From: Bacillus cereus group sp. RP43
Lineage (GTDB): Bacteria > Bacillota > Bacilli > Bacillales > Bacillaceae_G
Reading direction: 5' to 3'
Length of the DNA stretch: 64,000 nucleotides
Assembly (NCBI RefSeq): GCF_040459645.1
Contig: NZ_JARVHQ010000001.1
Coordinates: forward strand, 2,232,001-2,296,000
Part shown: positions 8,947-16,200 of the stretch, piece after piece
Layout of the letters: the number at the start of each line of letters is the position of its first letter
Position numbering within the stretch: position 1 is the first letter of the stretch
The notes under the pieces: model-generated
Database searches by the model: none
The model's input: only the letters and a program-made list of their open reading frames with translations
Told to the model about the DNA's origin: nothing
Program-made: the position numbers and the translations under genes

Positions 8947-9498
8947 ATGAAGACAAATACGAAGAAAGAATTGATCTCATGGATTAAAACGATAGGTATT
9001 ACACTTGCGATTGCCTTTATCGTTCGCGGGGTGCTATTTACGCCGTCATTAGTACAAGGTGAGTCGATGATGCCAACTTTAGAAAATAATGAGCGCGTTC
9101 TCGTTAATAAGATTGGTTATAGTATAAACGGATTAGATCGTTTTGACGTTATCGTCTTCCACGGGAAAGAAGGGTACGATTTAGTAAAACGAGTAATTGG
9201 TTTACCAGGTGATACAGTTGAGTATAAAGATGATGTTTTATATGTAAACGGAAAAGCGATGGAAGAACCGTATTTAAAGGAATTTAAAGAAAAGGCGTCA
9301 GGTCGTGTATTAACCCCTGATTTTACGTTAGAACAAATCACAGGGAAAACGAAAGTGCCAGAAGGCCAAGTGTTTGTTTTAGGAGATAATCGTGAAGTAT
9401 CTAAAGACGGTCGTATGTTTGGATTTATTTCAGAAGATGAAATTGTTGGAAAAGGACAAGCTGTTTTCTGGCCATTGAAACAAGTGAGAGCGTTATAA
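8947..9498 (+). CDS. sipS: Type I signal peptidase (first copy)
   Basis: A 183-residue Gram-positive signal peptidase I that removes signal peptides on the outer face of the membrane. One N-terminal membrane helix (about 12-30) precedes the catalytic Ser in GESMMPTL (Ser40) and the Lys general base in KRVIGLPGD (Lys81); box E reads GDNREVSKDGRMFG near residue 148. The length is normal for the SipS/SipT type. Bacilli keep several paralogues, and another sits at 21365. The symbol is by family only. GAAAGAGGAG precedes the ATG. Confidence 0.9.
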   Translation: MKTNTKKELISWIKTIGITLAIAFIVRGVLFTPSLVQGESMMPTLENNERVLVNKIGYSINGLDRFDVIVFHGKEGYDLVKRVIGLPGDTVEYKDDVLYVNGKAMEEPYLKEFKEKASGRVLTPDFTLEQITGKTKVPEGQVFVLGDNREVSKDGRMFGFISEDEIVGKGQAVFWPLKQVRAL

Positions 9499-9506
9499 AG
9501 TAAAGC

Positions 9507-9541
9507 AAAAGTATGGGAGAAATATTCTTCCATACTTTTTT
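9507..9541 (+). terminator. Rho-independent terminator
   Basis: AAAAGTATGG (9507-9516) pairs with CCATACTTTT (9530-9539) and a T-run follows, just after the signal peptidase stop codon. Confidence 0.8.
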
Positions 9542-9604
9542 TGTTTGTGAAAAATATATTGATAGAATTGAAAGAATATTTTATAATTTTAAATTATATG
9601 TTTG

Positions 9605-9641
9605 TTTCGAAAAACGGAATTGAAGTTCCGAAATTCGGAAC
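9605..9641 (+). promoter_or_regulatory. Tandem palindromic operator, probable IclR-type regulator site
   Basis: A perfect 17-bp palindrome, GTTCCGAAATTCGGAAC, spans 9625-9641. An imperfect copy (TTTCGAAAAACGGAA, 9605-9619) lies upstream with centres 21 bp apart, that is two helical turns. Both end shortly before the start of the IclR-type gene, as expected for autoregulation and control of the operon. No characterised site was available to compare. Confidence 0.6.
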
Positions 9642-9655
9642 ACAAAGGAGATAGG

Positions 9656-10408
9656 ATGAGTATAAATAAAACGGCAGTTAAGACAATGGATATTTTAGAG
9701 TTGTTTTATGAGCATGAGGAGCTAAGTTTAACAGAGATGGTTCAGCTTACGAATATGCCGAAAACATCTGTTTATCGTTTAATTGGTTCGTTAGAAGAAA
9801 TGGACTTTTTACAAAAAACAGAAAAGGGCAAGTATCGTCTCGGAGTCGTTTTTTTACGATTTGGTCAACTTGTTTCACAAAGGTTATCCGTAAGAAATAT
9901 TGCGATTCCTTATATGAAAGAGCTTAGAGATAGTTTAGGGCAAGCAGTAAATTTAATTATTCAAGATGGCAATGATGCAATTTATGTTGAAAAAATGGAA
10001 GGAGCTCAGCCGGTACGTGTTTATACGGCGGTTGGAAGAAGAGCACCGCTTTATGCGGGTGCGTGTCCGAGAATTTTACTATCGTATTTTTCTGAGGAAG
10101 AGAAAAGAAAGTATGTAGAGGAAGCAGATTTAAAACAGTTTGCGGATGGAACGATCGTGAATAAGGAGCATTTGTTAGAAGTATTACATATGGCGAAAAA
10201 AGAAGGGTACACAATTAGCTACTCTGAATTAGAAAATCACACAGCGGCTATAGCAGCACCAATTTTCGCAAGTGATGGAACGGTTGTAGCTGGCATTAGT
10301 ATTTCGGGATTAGCAATTGAGTATAGCGAAAGTAACATTTCATATTTTACTGCGAAAGTGAAAGAAACAGCATATCGCATTTCAAAAGAACTCGGCTTTT
10401 GGGCATAG
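9656..10408 (+). CDS. IclR-family transcriptional regulator of the 5-oxoprolinase operon (KipR-like)
   Basis: A 250-residue regulator with the IclR layout: winged helix-turn-helix at about residues 5-65 (LSLTEMVQLTNMPKTSVYRL as the recognition part) and a GAF-like effector domain at about 80-245 (VGRRAPLYAGACPRILLSYF, ITYSELENHTAAIAAPIFAS-type motifs). I chose the ATG at 9656, six bases after an AAAGGAG, over an in-frame upstream TTG that would place the operator inside the gene. It heads the pxpBCA operon and resembles the B. subtilis arrangement where kipR accompanies kipI-kipA. The natural inducer is plausibly 5-oxoproline, which is inference. Confidence 0.85.
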   Translation: MSINKTAVKTMDILELFYEHEELSLTEMVQLTNMPKTSVYRLIGSLEEMDFLQKTEKGKYRLGVVFLRFGQLVSQRLSVRNIAIPYMKELRDSLGQAVNLIIQDGNDAIYVEKMEGAQPVRVYTAVGRRAPLYAGACPRILLSYFSEEEKRKYVEEADLKQFADGTIVNKEHLLEVLHMAKKEGYTISYSELENHTAAIAAPIFASDGTVVAGISISGLAIEYSESNISYFTAKVKETAYRISKELGFWA

Positions 10409-10422
10409 AAAGAGGGAGTGGG

Positions 10423-11136
10423 ATGAAATTTTCTGCGTTAGGGGATCAAGCAATTATTGTTACATTTGGTGAAGAAATTGGGATGGATATATACGAAAAA
10501 GTACAACGATTATTTCAAGCGGTGAGGCGGCATCCATTTACAGGAATGGTTGAATGCGTTCCGTCGTTTACTTCATTAGCGGTGTACTACAATTTGTACG
10601 AAGTATGGAAGGAAAATGATAGAAATATAAGGCCATATGATCACGTTTGCCAGTATATAAGGGAGCTATGTGATTCATATAAAGAAGAAGTGAACCGAGA
10701 TGTGAAACATATTTCTATACCAGTCTGTTACGAGGGAGAATATGGACCTGATTTAGAAGAGGTTGCACATTATCAAGGCTTACAAGTAGAGGATGTTATT
10801 CGAATACATAGTGAAACAACATATTTCGTGTATATGTTAGGTTTTACACCTGGGTTCCCGTATTTAGGCGGGTTACGAAAAGAACTAGAAACACCTAGAA
10901 AAGAAACACCGCGGTTACAAATTGCTTCTGGTTCAGTAGGTATTGGCGGAAATCAAACGGGTATTTATCCGCTTGAAACACCAGGAGGCTGGAATATTAT
11001 CGGCCGAACACCTATTTCTCTATTTAATCCAAAAGAAGAAACACCAACATATATTCAAAGTGGTATGTATTTACGATTTATACCGATAACAAAGGAAGAG
11101 TACGTATCGCTTGAGGGGGCTAAAGAATGGATGTAG
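10423..11136 (+). CDS. pxpB: 5-oxoprolinase subunit B (KipI-type)
   Basis: A 237-residue cytoplasmic protein of the PxpB/KipI (allophanate hydrolase subunit 1) family. With PxpA and PxpC it forms the ATP-dependent prokaryotic 5-oxoprolinase that opens 5-oxo-L-proline to glutamate. Diagnostic segments are YMLGFTPGFPYLGGL near 140, GSVGIGGNQTGIYPLETPGG and IIGRTPISLFNP. B. subtilis KipI also inhibits the sporulation kinase KinA. The start at ATG 10423 follows a GAGGGAG site; a longer in-frame extension overlaps the regulator and is less likely. The 3' end overlaps pxpC by ten bases, implying translational coupling. Confidence 0.92.
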   Translation: MKFSALGDQAIIVTFGEEIGMDIYEKVQRLFQAVRRHPFTGMVECVPSFTSLAVYYNLYEVWKENDRNIRPYDHVCQYIRELCDSYKEEVNRDVKHISIPVCYEGEYGPDLEEVAHYQGLQVEDVIRIHSETTYFVYMLGFTPGFPYLGGLRKELETPRKETPRLQIASGSVGIGGNQTGIYPLETPGGWNIIGRTPISLFNPKEETPTYIQSGMYLRFIPITKEEYVSLEGAKEWM

Positions 11137-12116
11137 AGGTTTTGCATGCAGGAATGTTTACAACAGTCCAAGATTTAGGGAGATTTCATTATCAGCAATA
11201 CGGTGTACCTGTTGGCGGGGCTATGGATAAAAATGCGCTCAGGATGATTAATATGTTAGTAGGCAATGAAGAGAATGAGGCTGGACTCGAAATTACAATA
11301 ATGGGACCTAAATTGTTAATAAAGAAAACGACATTGCTCGCGATTGGCGGAGCGGATATGGAACCGTTATTAAATGGAGAGCGCATTCCATTATGGCGTC
11401 CCATATTAGCTGAAGAAGGAAGCATGCTTTGTCTCGGAAAAGCGAAAAGCGGTTGCAGAGCATATGTGACTTTTGCGGGCGGTATAAATATTGATCGTAC
11501 GATGGGAAGTAAAAGTACTTACATACGTGCTGCTCTTGGCGGTATTGAAGGGAGAATGCTGAAAAAAGGAGATTATTTTCAAATTGGTACAGGGGCAGAA
11601 GTTGCAAGTCGTTTCATTCAAAATTTACAAGAAGAAGAGCGTATAAAAACGAAGTGGGCAATTTGTAACGATGCTTTACCAAAATATAAGAAGCATCCTA
11701 TTCTTCGCGTCATAACAGACTTTGAATATGATCAATTTACAGAAGAAAGTATAAAGTCGTTTTTTTCGAAAGAGTATAAAGTATCCAATTATGCTGATCG
11801 CATGGGGTATAGGCTTGACGGAGATGTTTTAAGTAGAGTTGAAGAGATAGAAATTTTATCGAGCCCAGTTACATTCGGAACAATTCAAGTACCGAATGGT
11901 GGACAGCCTATTATATTAATGGCGGATAGACAAACGACAGGTGGTTATCCGAGAATTGGAAATGTAATTTCAGTAGATTTACCTCTTCTAGCGCAGCTGA
12001 AACCAGGAGACTATGTAACTTTTGAAAAAATAACTATGGAAGAAGCTGCACAATTATATATAGAACAGGAAACAAATATGAGTCTATTAAAGAAATTCAT
12101 CGCTTTACGAAGCTGA
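11127..12116 (+). CDS. pxpC: 5-oxoprolinase subunit C (KipA-type)
   Basis: A 329-residue member of the biotin-dependent carboxyltransferase / KipA (allophanate hydrolase subunit 2) family. The N-terminal FTTVQDLGRFHYQQYGVPVGGAMD is characteristic, as are AYVTFAGGI and the late segment RIGNVISVDLPLLAQLKPGD. It partners PxpB in the phosphorylation-dependent ring opening carried out by PxpABC. The ATG lies inside the pxpB reading frame (ten-base overlap) with a Gly/Glu-rich GAGGGGG site upstream, so both proteins should be made in equal amounts. An 18-base gap leads to pxpA. Confidence 0.92.
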   Translation: MDVEVLHAGMFTTVQDLGRFHYQQYGVPVGGAMDKNALRMINMLVGNEENEAGLEITIMGPKLLIKKTTLLAIGGADMEPLLNGERIPLWRPILAEEGSMLCLGKAKSGCRAYVTFAGGINIDRTMGSKSTYIRAALGGIEGRMLKKGDYFQIGTGAEVASRFIQNLQEEERIKTKWAICNDALPKYKKHPILRVITDFEYDQFTEESIKSFFSKEYKVSNYADRMGYRLDGDVLSRVEEIEILSSPVTFGTIQVPNGGQPIILMADRQTTGGYPRIGNVISVDLPLLAQLKPGDYVTFEKITMEEAAQLYIEQETNMSLLKKFIALRS

Positions 12117-12134
12117 GATTAGGAGGAAAACATC

Positions 12135-12896
12135 GTGACTACAATCGATTTAAACTGTGATTTAGGAGAAAGTTTTGGAGCTTATAAAATGGGGAATGAT
12201 GATGAAATTCTTCCGTTCGTTTCCTCTATAAATGTTGCTTGTGGTTTTCATGCCGGTGATCCGGCTGTTATGCGGCAAACGGTTGAAAAAGCTCTGCAGC
12301 ATAACGTAGCAATAGGAGCGCATCCTGGATTTCCTGATTTAATTGGATTTGGAAGAAGGAATATACATGTTTCAGCAAGTGAAGTATACGATTATGTTTT
12401 ATATCAAATTGGCGCATTAGAAGGATTTGTTAAAGCTGCTGGAGGGAAAATGCAACATGTAAAACCGCACGGTGCCTTATATAATATGGCAGCAACGGAT
12501 TCGGAAATTGCGGATGCGATTGCAAAGGCAATTTATCATATTAACCCTGGATTATTACTTTACGGATTAGCGAATAGTGAGGCATTTATAAAGGCAACAG
12601 AAAAATATAATATAACTCTCGTACAAGAAGCTTTTGCTGATCGCACGTATAAGCAGGATGGAACTTTAACGAGCCGTACAGAAGAAAATGCTCTTATAAA
12701 AAATGAAGATGAAGCAATAAAACAAGTACTTCAAATGGTGAAAGAAGGGTATGTAGAATCGGTTAATGGGGAGAAAGTAGCAGTTCAAGCGCAAACGATA
12801 TGTTTACACGGGGACGGAGAGAAAGCAGTCCAATTTGCGGGAAAAATATACAGAACATTCGAACTTAACGGTGTTTCTATAAGTGCACCGAAATAA
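12135..12896 (+). CDS. pxpA: 5-oxoprolinase subunit A (LamB/YcsF family)
   Basis: A 253-residue protein of the LamB/YcsF family, the hydrolytic subunit of 5-oxoprolinase. The family opening LNCDLGESFG is at residues 5-14. The SINVACGFHAGDP, GAHPGFPD and HVKPHGALYN segments carry the conserved His, Asp and Asn residues, and EAFADRTY and TICLHGDGE follow. The start is GTG with AGGAGG upstream. It lies between pxpC and the DUF969/DUF979 membrane pair. In B. subtilis the equivalent ycsF heads its operon, so the order here is shuffled but the set is complete. Confidence 0.92.
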   Translation: MTTIDLNCDLGESFGAYKMGNDDEILPFVSSINVACGFHAGDPAVMRQTVEKALQHNVAIGAHPGFPDLIGFGRRNIHVSASEVYDYVLYQIGALEGFVKAAGGKMQHVKPHGALYNMAATDSEIADAIAKAIYHINPGLLLYGLANSEAFIKATEKYNITLVQEAFADRTYKQDGTLTSRTEENALIKNEDEAIKQVLQMVKEGYVESVNGEKVAVQAQTICLHGDGEKAVQFAGKIYRTFELNGVSISAPK

Positions 12897-12918
12897 TAAA
12901 TGAGGGGAAGTGCTGGAA

Positions 12919-13614
12919 ATGATTAAATTAATTGGGATACTACTTGTTGCAGTTGGGTTTTTATTTAGATTAAATACACTGTTAGTAGTAATGGTTGCGG
13001 GTATTGTTACTGGTATGGTTTCAGGCTTAAGCTTTTATGATGTGATCAGCATGTTCGGTAAATTTTTCATAGAAAACAGATATATGTCTATGCCAATCAT
13101 ATTAACTTTACCGGTAATCGGAATTTTAGAGCGTTACGGTTTAAAAGAAAGAGCAGAAGCACTTATAACGAAATCAAAAGGAGCAACAACTGGAAGAGTA
13201 TTAATGTCATATTTTACGATAAGAGAATCATCAGCAGCGCTTGGACTTAATATCGGTGGTCATGCGCAAACAGTGAGACCGCTAGTTGCGCCAATGGCAG
13301 AAGGAGCTGCACAAGGTAAATATGGTAAACTCCCTGAAAAATTGAGAGAAAAGATTAAAGCAAACGCAGCAGCTGCGGAAAATACAGCTTGGTTTTTCGG
13401 AGAGGATATTTTCATCGCAACTGGTGCCATTTTATTAATGAAAGGGTTCTTCGATTCAGTAGGTATGCATGTCGGTGTATGGGATATGGCGCTTTGGGGT
13501 ATTCCAACTGCGATATCTGCCCTTATTGTGAGCTGGATTAGGTTTAAAAGGTTTGATAAGTATATAGAGAAAACAATGAAGGCAGAAGAAAAACAAGAGA
13601 AGGAGGCTATATAA
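12919..13614 (+). CDS. DUF969 membrane protein, probable half of a two-part transporter
   Basis: A 231-residue membrane protein with about five or six hydrophobic helices (for example LIGILLVAVGFLFRL, TLLVVMVAGIVTGMVSGL and the PIILTLPVIGILE region). Its Ala/Gly-rich central loop (SSAALGLNIGGHAQTVRPLV) is typical of DUF969. It always seems to travel with DUF979, encoded two bases downstream here. Placement between pxpA and pcp suggests uptake of 5-oxoproline or pyroglutamyl peptides; this is inference. I prefer ATG 12919 over GTG 12910, which would sit almost on the GAGGGG site. Confidence 0.8.
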   Translation: MIKLIGILLVAVGFLFRLNTLLVVMVAGIVTGMVSGLSFYDVISMFGKFFIENRYMSMPIILTLPVIGILERYGLKERAEALITKSKGATTGRVLMSYFTIRESSAALGLNIGGHAQTVRPLVAPMAEGAAQGKYGKLPEKLREKIKANAAAAENTAWFFGEDIFIATGAILLMKGFFDSVGMHVGVWDMALWGIPTAISALIVSWIRFKRFDKYIEKTMKAEEKQEKEAI

Positions 13615-13615
13615 G

Positions 13616-14578
13616 ATGAACATCATAACAATGGATACAATTTATTATGTATTAGGAATAATCGTTGCATTTATCGCTGTTCGTATTGCATTTGATCGTG
13701 AACATCCAAACCGATTCGGTTCTAGCTTATTTTGGGCATTGTTTGCAGTTACATTCATATTCGGAAATGTAATACCTTCATTTTATGTTGGCTGTATTGT
13801 GCTCGCTATGGTCGTTTTAGCTTCATTAAATAAAGTAACAAAATCTGAGGAGAAAGAAGTACCAGTGCAAGAACGTGTGAAACATGCTGAGAAATTAAAG
13901 AATAAAATTTTCATGCCTGCACTATTAATACCTATTTTTACGATTATCGGTACATTAACGTTAGGAAAAATAAAATGGGGAAATGTCGCACTTGTTGATC
14001 CAGATAAAGTAACGTTAGTTGCATTAGCATTAGGCGCACTACTCGCATTCATTGCGGCAATGCGTATTACAAAATCAAAAATAACAACACCTGTTCAAGA
14101 AGGAAGTAGGTTATTACAAGCAGTTGGTTGGGCAGTTATTTTACCACAAATGTTAGCAGCGCTTGGCGGTATTTTCGCGAAGTCTGGCGTTGGCCAAGTT
14201 GTTTCTGATTTAGTCGGACAAGTGTTACCGACAGAGTATCCATTCGTTGCTGTTATGGCGTATTGTTTAGGAATGATGTTGTTTACAGTCGTAATGGGGA
14301 ATGCATTCGCCGCGTTTGCAGTAATCACTGGCGGAATTGGCTTACCTCTAATTGTACAAATGCACGGAGGGAATCCAGCTATTATGGCGGCACTTGGTAT
14401 GTTTGCTGGATATTGCGGAACACTGATTACTCCAATGGCGGCAAACTTTAACATCGTTCCGGCAATGCTTTTAGAATTGAAAGATAAGAATGCTGTCATT
14501 AAGGCGCAAGTACCAATTGCTCTTTCCATTTTCATTATAAATATGTTTATAATGTACGGCCTTGTCTATCGTTTCTAA
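13616..14578 (+). CDS. DUF979 membrane protein, probable partner of DUF969 transporter
   Basis: A 320-residue integral membrane protein with roughly eight hydrophobic segments, including the Gly/Ala/Met-rich stretch MGNAFAAFAVITGGIGLPLI near 225 and PMAANFNIVPAML near 285, both typical of permease core helices. It begins immediately after the DUF969 stop with GAAGGAGG as ribosome binding site, so the two subunits are probably made together. The pair is not biochemically defined as far as I know. The operon context points to import or export of pyroglutamate or a precursor. Confidence 0.8.
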   Translation: MNIITMDTIYYVLGIIVAFIAVRIAFDREHPNRFGSSLFWALFAVTFIFGNVIPSFYVGCIVLAMVVLASLNKVTKSEEKEVPVQERVKHAEKLKNKIFMPALLIPIFTIIGTLTLGKIKWGNVALVDPDKVTLVALALGALLAFIAAMRITKSKITTPVQEGSRLLQAVGWAVILPQMLAALGGIFAKSGVGQVVSDLVGQVLPTEYPFVAVMAYCLGMMLFTVVMGNAFAAFAVITGGIGLPLIVQMHGGNPAIMAALGMFAGYCGTLITPMAANFNIVPAMLLELKDKNAVIKAQVPIALSIFIINMFIMYGLVYRF

Positions 14579-14594
14579 TTAGGAGAGTGAAACT

Positions 14595-15242
14595 ATGAAA
14601 ACAGTATTATTAACAGGATTTGATCCATTCGGCGGAGAAAGCATCAATCCAGCTTGGGAAGTCGCAAAAAGTTTGCATGAAAAAACAATCGGAGAGTACA
14701 AGATTATTAGTAAACAAGTTCCAACCGTATTTCATAAATCAATAAGAGTATTAAAAGCATATATAGAAGAATTGATGCCTGAAATTATTATATGTATTGG
14801 ACAAGCTGGGGGCAGACCAGATATTACGATAGAACGAATAGCAATTAATGTTGATGATGCAAGAATTGCTGATAATGAAAGAAATCAGCCAGTGGATATG
14901 CCGGTTGTAGAAGAAGGACCTATTGCGTATTGGTCTACACTTCCGATGAAAGCAATCGTGAAAAAACTTCGCGAAGAAGGTATACCAGCTTCTGTTTCAC
15001 AAACGGCAGGTACATTTGTTTGTAATCACTTATTCTATGGTCTCATGCATGAACTAGAAAAACATGATAAGAAAATAAAAGGTGGATTTGTTCATATTCC
15101 GTTCTTACCAGAACAAGCTACTAACTATCCAGGTCAACCGAGTATGTCACTTTCTACTATTAGTAAAGGGATAGAATTAGCAATCGAGGTAACGACGGAA
15201 GTGGAAGTAGATATTGTAGTGTGCGGCGGTGCGACGCATTAA
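14595..15242 (+). CDS. pcp: Pyrrolidone-carboxylate peptidase (pyroglutamyl peptidase I)
   Basis: A 215-residue cytoplasmic cysteine peptidase that removes N-terminal pyroglutamate from peptides. The Glu-Cys-His triad is visible: Glu in [14 protein letters not shown] (near 81), Cys in [16 protein letters not shown] (near 143), His in [12 protein letters not shown] (near 166). The start [19 protein letters not shown] is diagnostic. It is the last gene of the pxp operon, 16 bases after DUF979, and a strong terminator follows. It would feed free 5-oxoproline to PxpABC. Confidence 0.95.
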   Translation: MKTVLLTGFDPFGGESINPAWEVAKSLHEKTIGEYKIISKQVPTVFHKSIRVLKAYIEELMPEIIICIGQAGGRPDITIERIAINVDDARIADNERNQPVDMPVVEEGPIAYWSTLPMKAIVKKLREEGIPASVSQTAGTFVCNHLFYGLMHELEKHDKKIKGGFVHIPFLPEQATNYPGQPSMSLSTISKGIELAIEVTTEVEVDIVVCGGATH

Positions 15243-15260
15243 GTAAAAAGCATGTTAATT

Positions 15261-15290
15261 AAAGAGGGCTGATGCAGCCCTCTTTGTGTG
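15261..15290 (+). terminator. Rho-independent terminator of the pxp-pcp operon
   Basis: Perfect 11-bp arms AAAGAGGGCTG / CAGCCCTCTTT with a three-base loop, 18 bases after the pcp stop codon. Confidence 0.85.
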
Positions 15291-15804
15291 TTTGTATTTT
15301 GTAATTGAAGATGCAGTATAGAATATAAAGAGAAAGGTTGCAATGGGAGTATTCTAACAAATATGGAATTGTTCCAAATAAAAGGCAACTTTTTAAATAG
15401 TTTCTTAATGATGTAGAATTTTCGTCTATATGAATGGATAAAAAGTTAAGTTCTGATAAACTCAAAGACATATAAAGTAATGATTTTAAAATGGTGTGAT
15501 AAAAAATATCACACCATTTTTATGTAAAACAAACAGAGTGAATTTTTGCCATTAGTAAAGTATAACTGGGTAAGAGATAATCATCAGAATTGTTAATTGT
15601 ACTATGAATTTTCAAAACTGCTAAATTTAAATATAAGTACGGTAAGAATGCAATATTTATCTAACTTTTACAAAAAAGAGTATTATAATATATTTATATA
15701 AGAAAATCGATATAGATGCTTTGAGAATTAGTTATCTAATAAAATATAGGGAATTTGGCTTTAGTTGAAGCACTTACTGGAATTAACAAGAATGAGGGAT
15801 GAAA
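15291..15804. other. Intergenic stretch with an orphan terminator-like hairpin
   Basis: No gene with a credible ribosome binding site is visible. A perfect 14-bp inverted repeat (15488-15501 / 15507-15520, core ATGGTGTGAT) looks like a second terminator although pcp already has one. A TATAAT-like element near 15684-15690 is a plausible promoter for the truncated gene at 15805. Confidence 0.5.
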
Positions 15805-15921
15805 ATGGCGAAAGATTCAACAAAATTAATTCAAGAGAAACTCAAGGAAATTGGCGAGGATTTAGGGTTTTATAGTGAAAAGGAATTTCAATTTTCCGAT
15901 AGTGGTTACGCACCTCAATGA
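15805..15921 (+). pseudogene. N-terminal remnant of an unidentified (possibly nuclease) gene
   Basis: An ATG with a good GAGGG site six bases upstream opens a 38-codon frame: a Lys-rich amphipathic helix (KLIQEKLKEIGEDLGF) followed by YSEKEFQFSDSGYAPQ and a TGA. The sequence reads like the beginning of a longer enzyme; restriction-endonuclease-like proteins often continue from such a motif with a D-containing strand. What follows belongs to a gene fragment on the other strand, so a rearrangement probably cut this gene. Function unproven. Confidence 0.45.
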
Positions 15922-15938
15922 GTTGGAGTTTTGGTCTT

Positions 15939-16094
15939 TTATTCGCAAATTTCCCGTTCATCGAGTAAATCGATGACGCAGTCTTTATGTTTAAGAAACT
16001 CCTCTTTAGATAAATAGTCAGCTCTCTTACCAAGTTGCATTAGTCTATTAGGTATGTTTTGTTTTCCTAGAAATATCATTGCTCCAGCATACAT
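15939..16094 (-). pseudogene. C-terminal gene fragment, unidentified
   Basis: A 51-codon frame (ATG 16094) ending at a TAA at 15939-15941. The product has an amphipathic LGKQNIPNRLMQLGKRADYL segment and an acidic end (VIDLLDEREICE). The frame remains open a few codons upstream to a TAG at 16121-16119 without a ribosome binding site, so it resembles the end of a larger gene. It abuts the 15805 remnant tail-to-tail. Confidence 0.4.
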
Positions 16095-16130
16095 TATATT
16101 GCGTTTGTGTGGAGATTGCTATGGTTATAC

Positions 16131-16160
16131 AAAAAAAGAGTAACCCGTTTGGCTACTCTT
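16131..16160 (-). terminator. Rho-independent terminator of the POT transporter
   Basis: On the minus strand AAGAGTA and TACTCTT flank an internal CC/GG pairing and run into seven T residues, about 40 bases past the transporter stop. Confidence 0.75.
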
Positions 16161-16200
16161 CACATAGAAACTTGTATTTGTTCATTTCAATAAGAGACCG

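Noticed and set aside
14095..14535. Long minus-strand frame inside the DUF979 gene
   Set aside because: Antisense to a well-supported membrane-protein gene; its Ala/Pro-rich content is the complement of hydrophobic codons.
15259..15471. Minus-strand frame of 70 codons after pcp
   Set aside because: It runs through the pcp terminator and has no ribosome binding site before its ATG.
15842..16033. Minus-strand frame of 63 codons
   Set aside because: It crosses both opposing gene remnants at 15805 and 15939 in a different frame and lacks a ribosome binding site.
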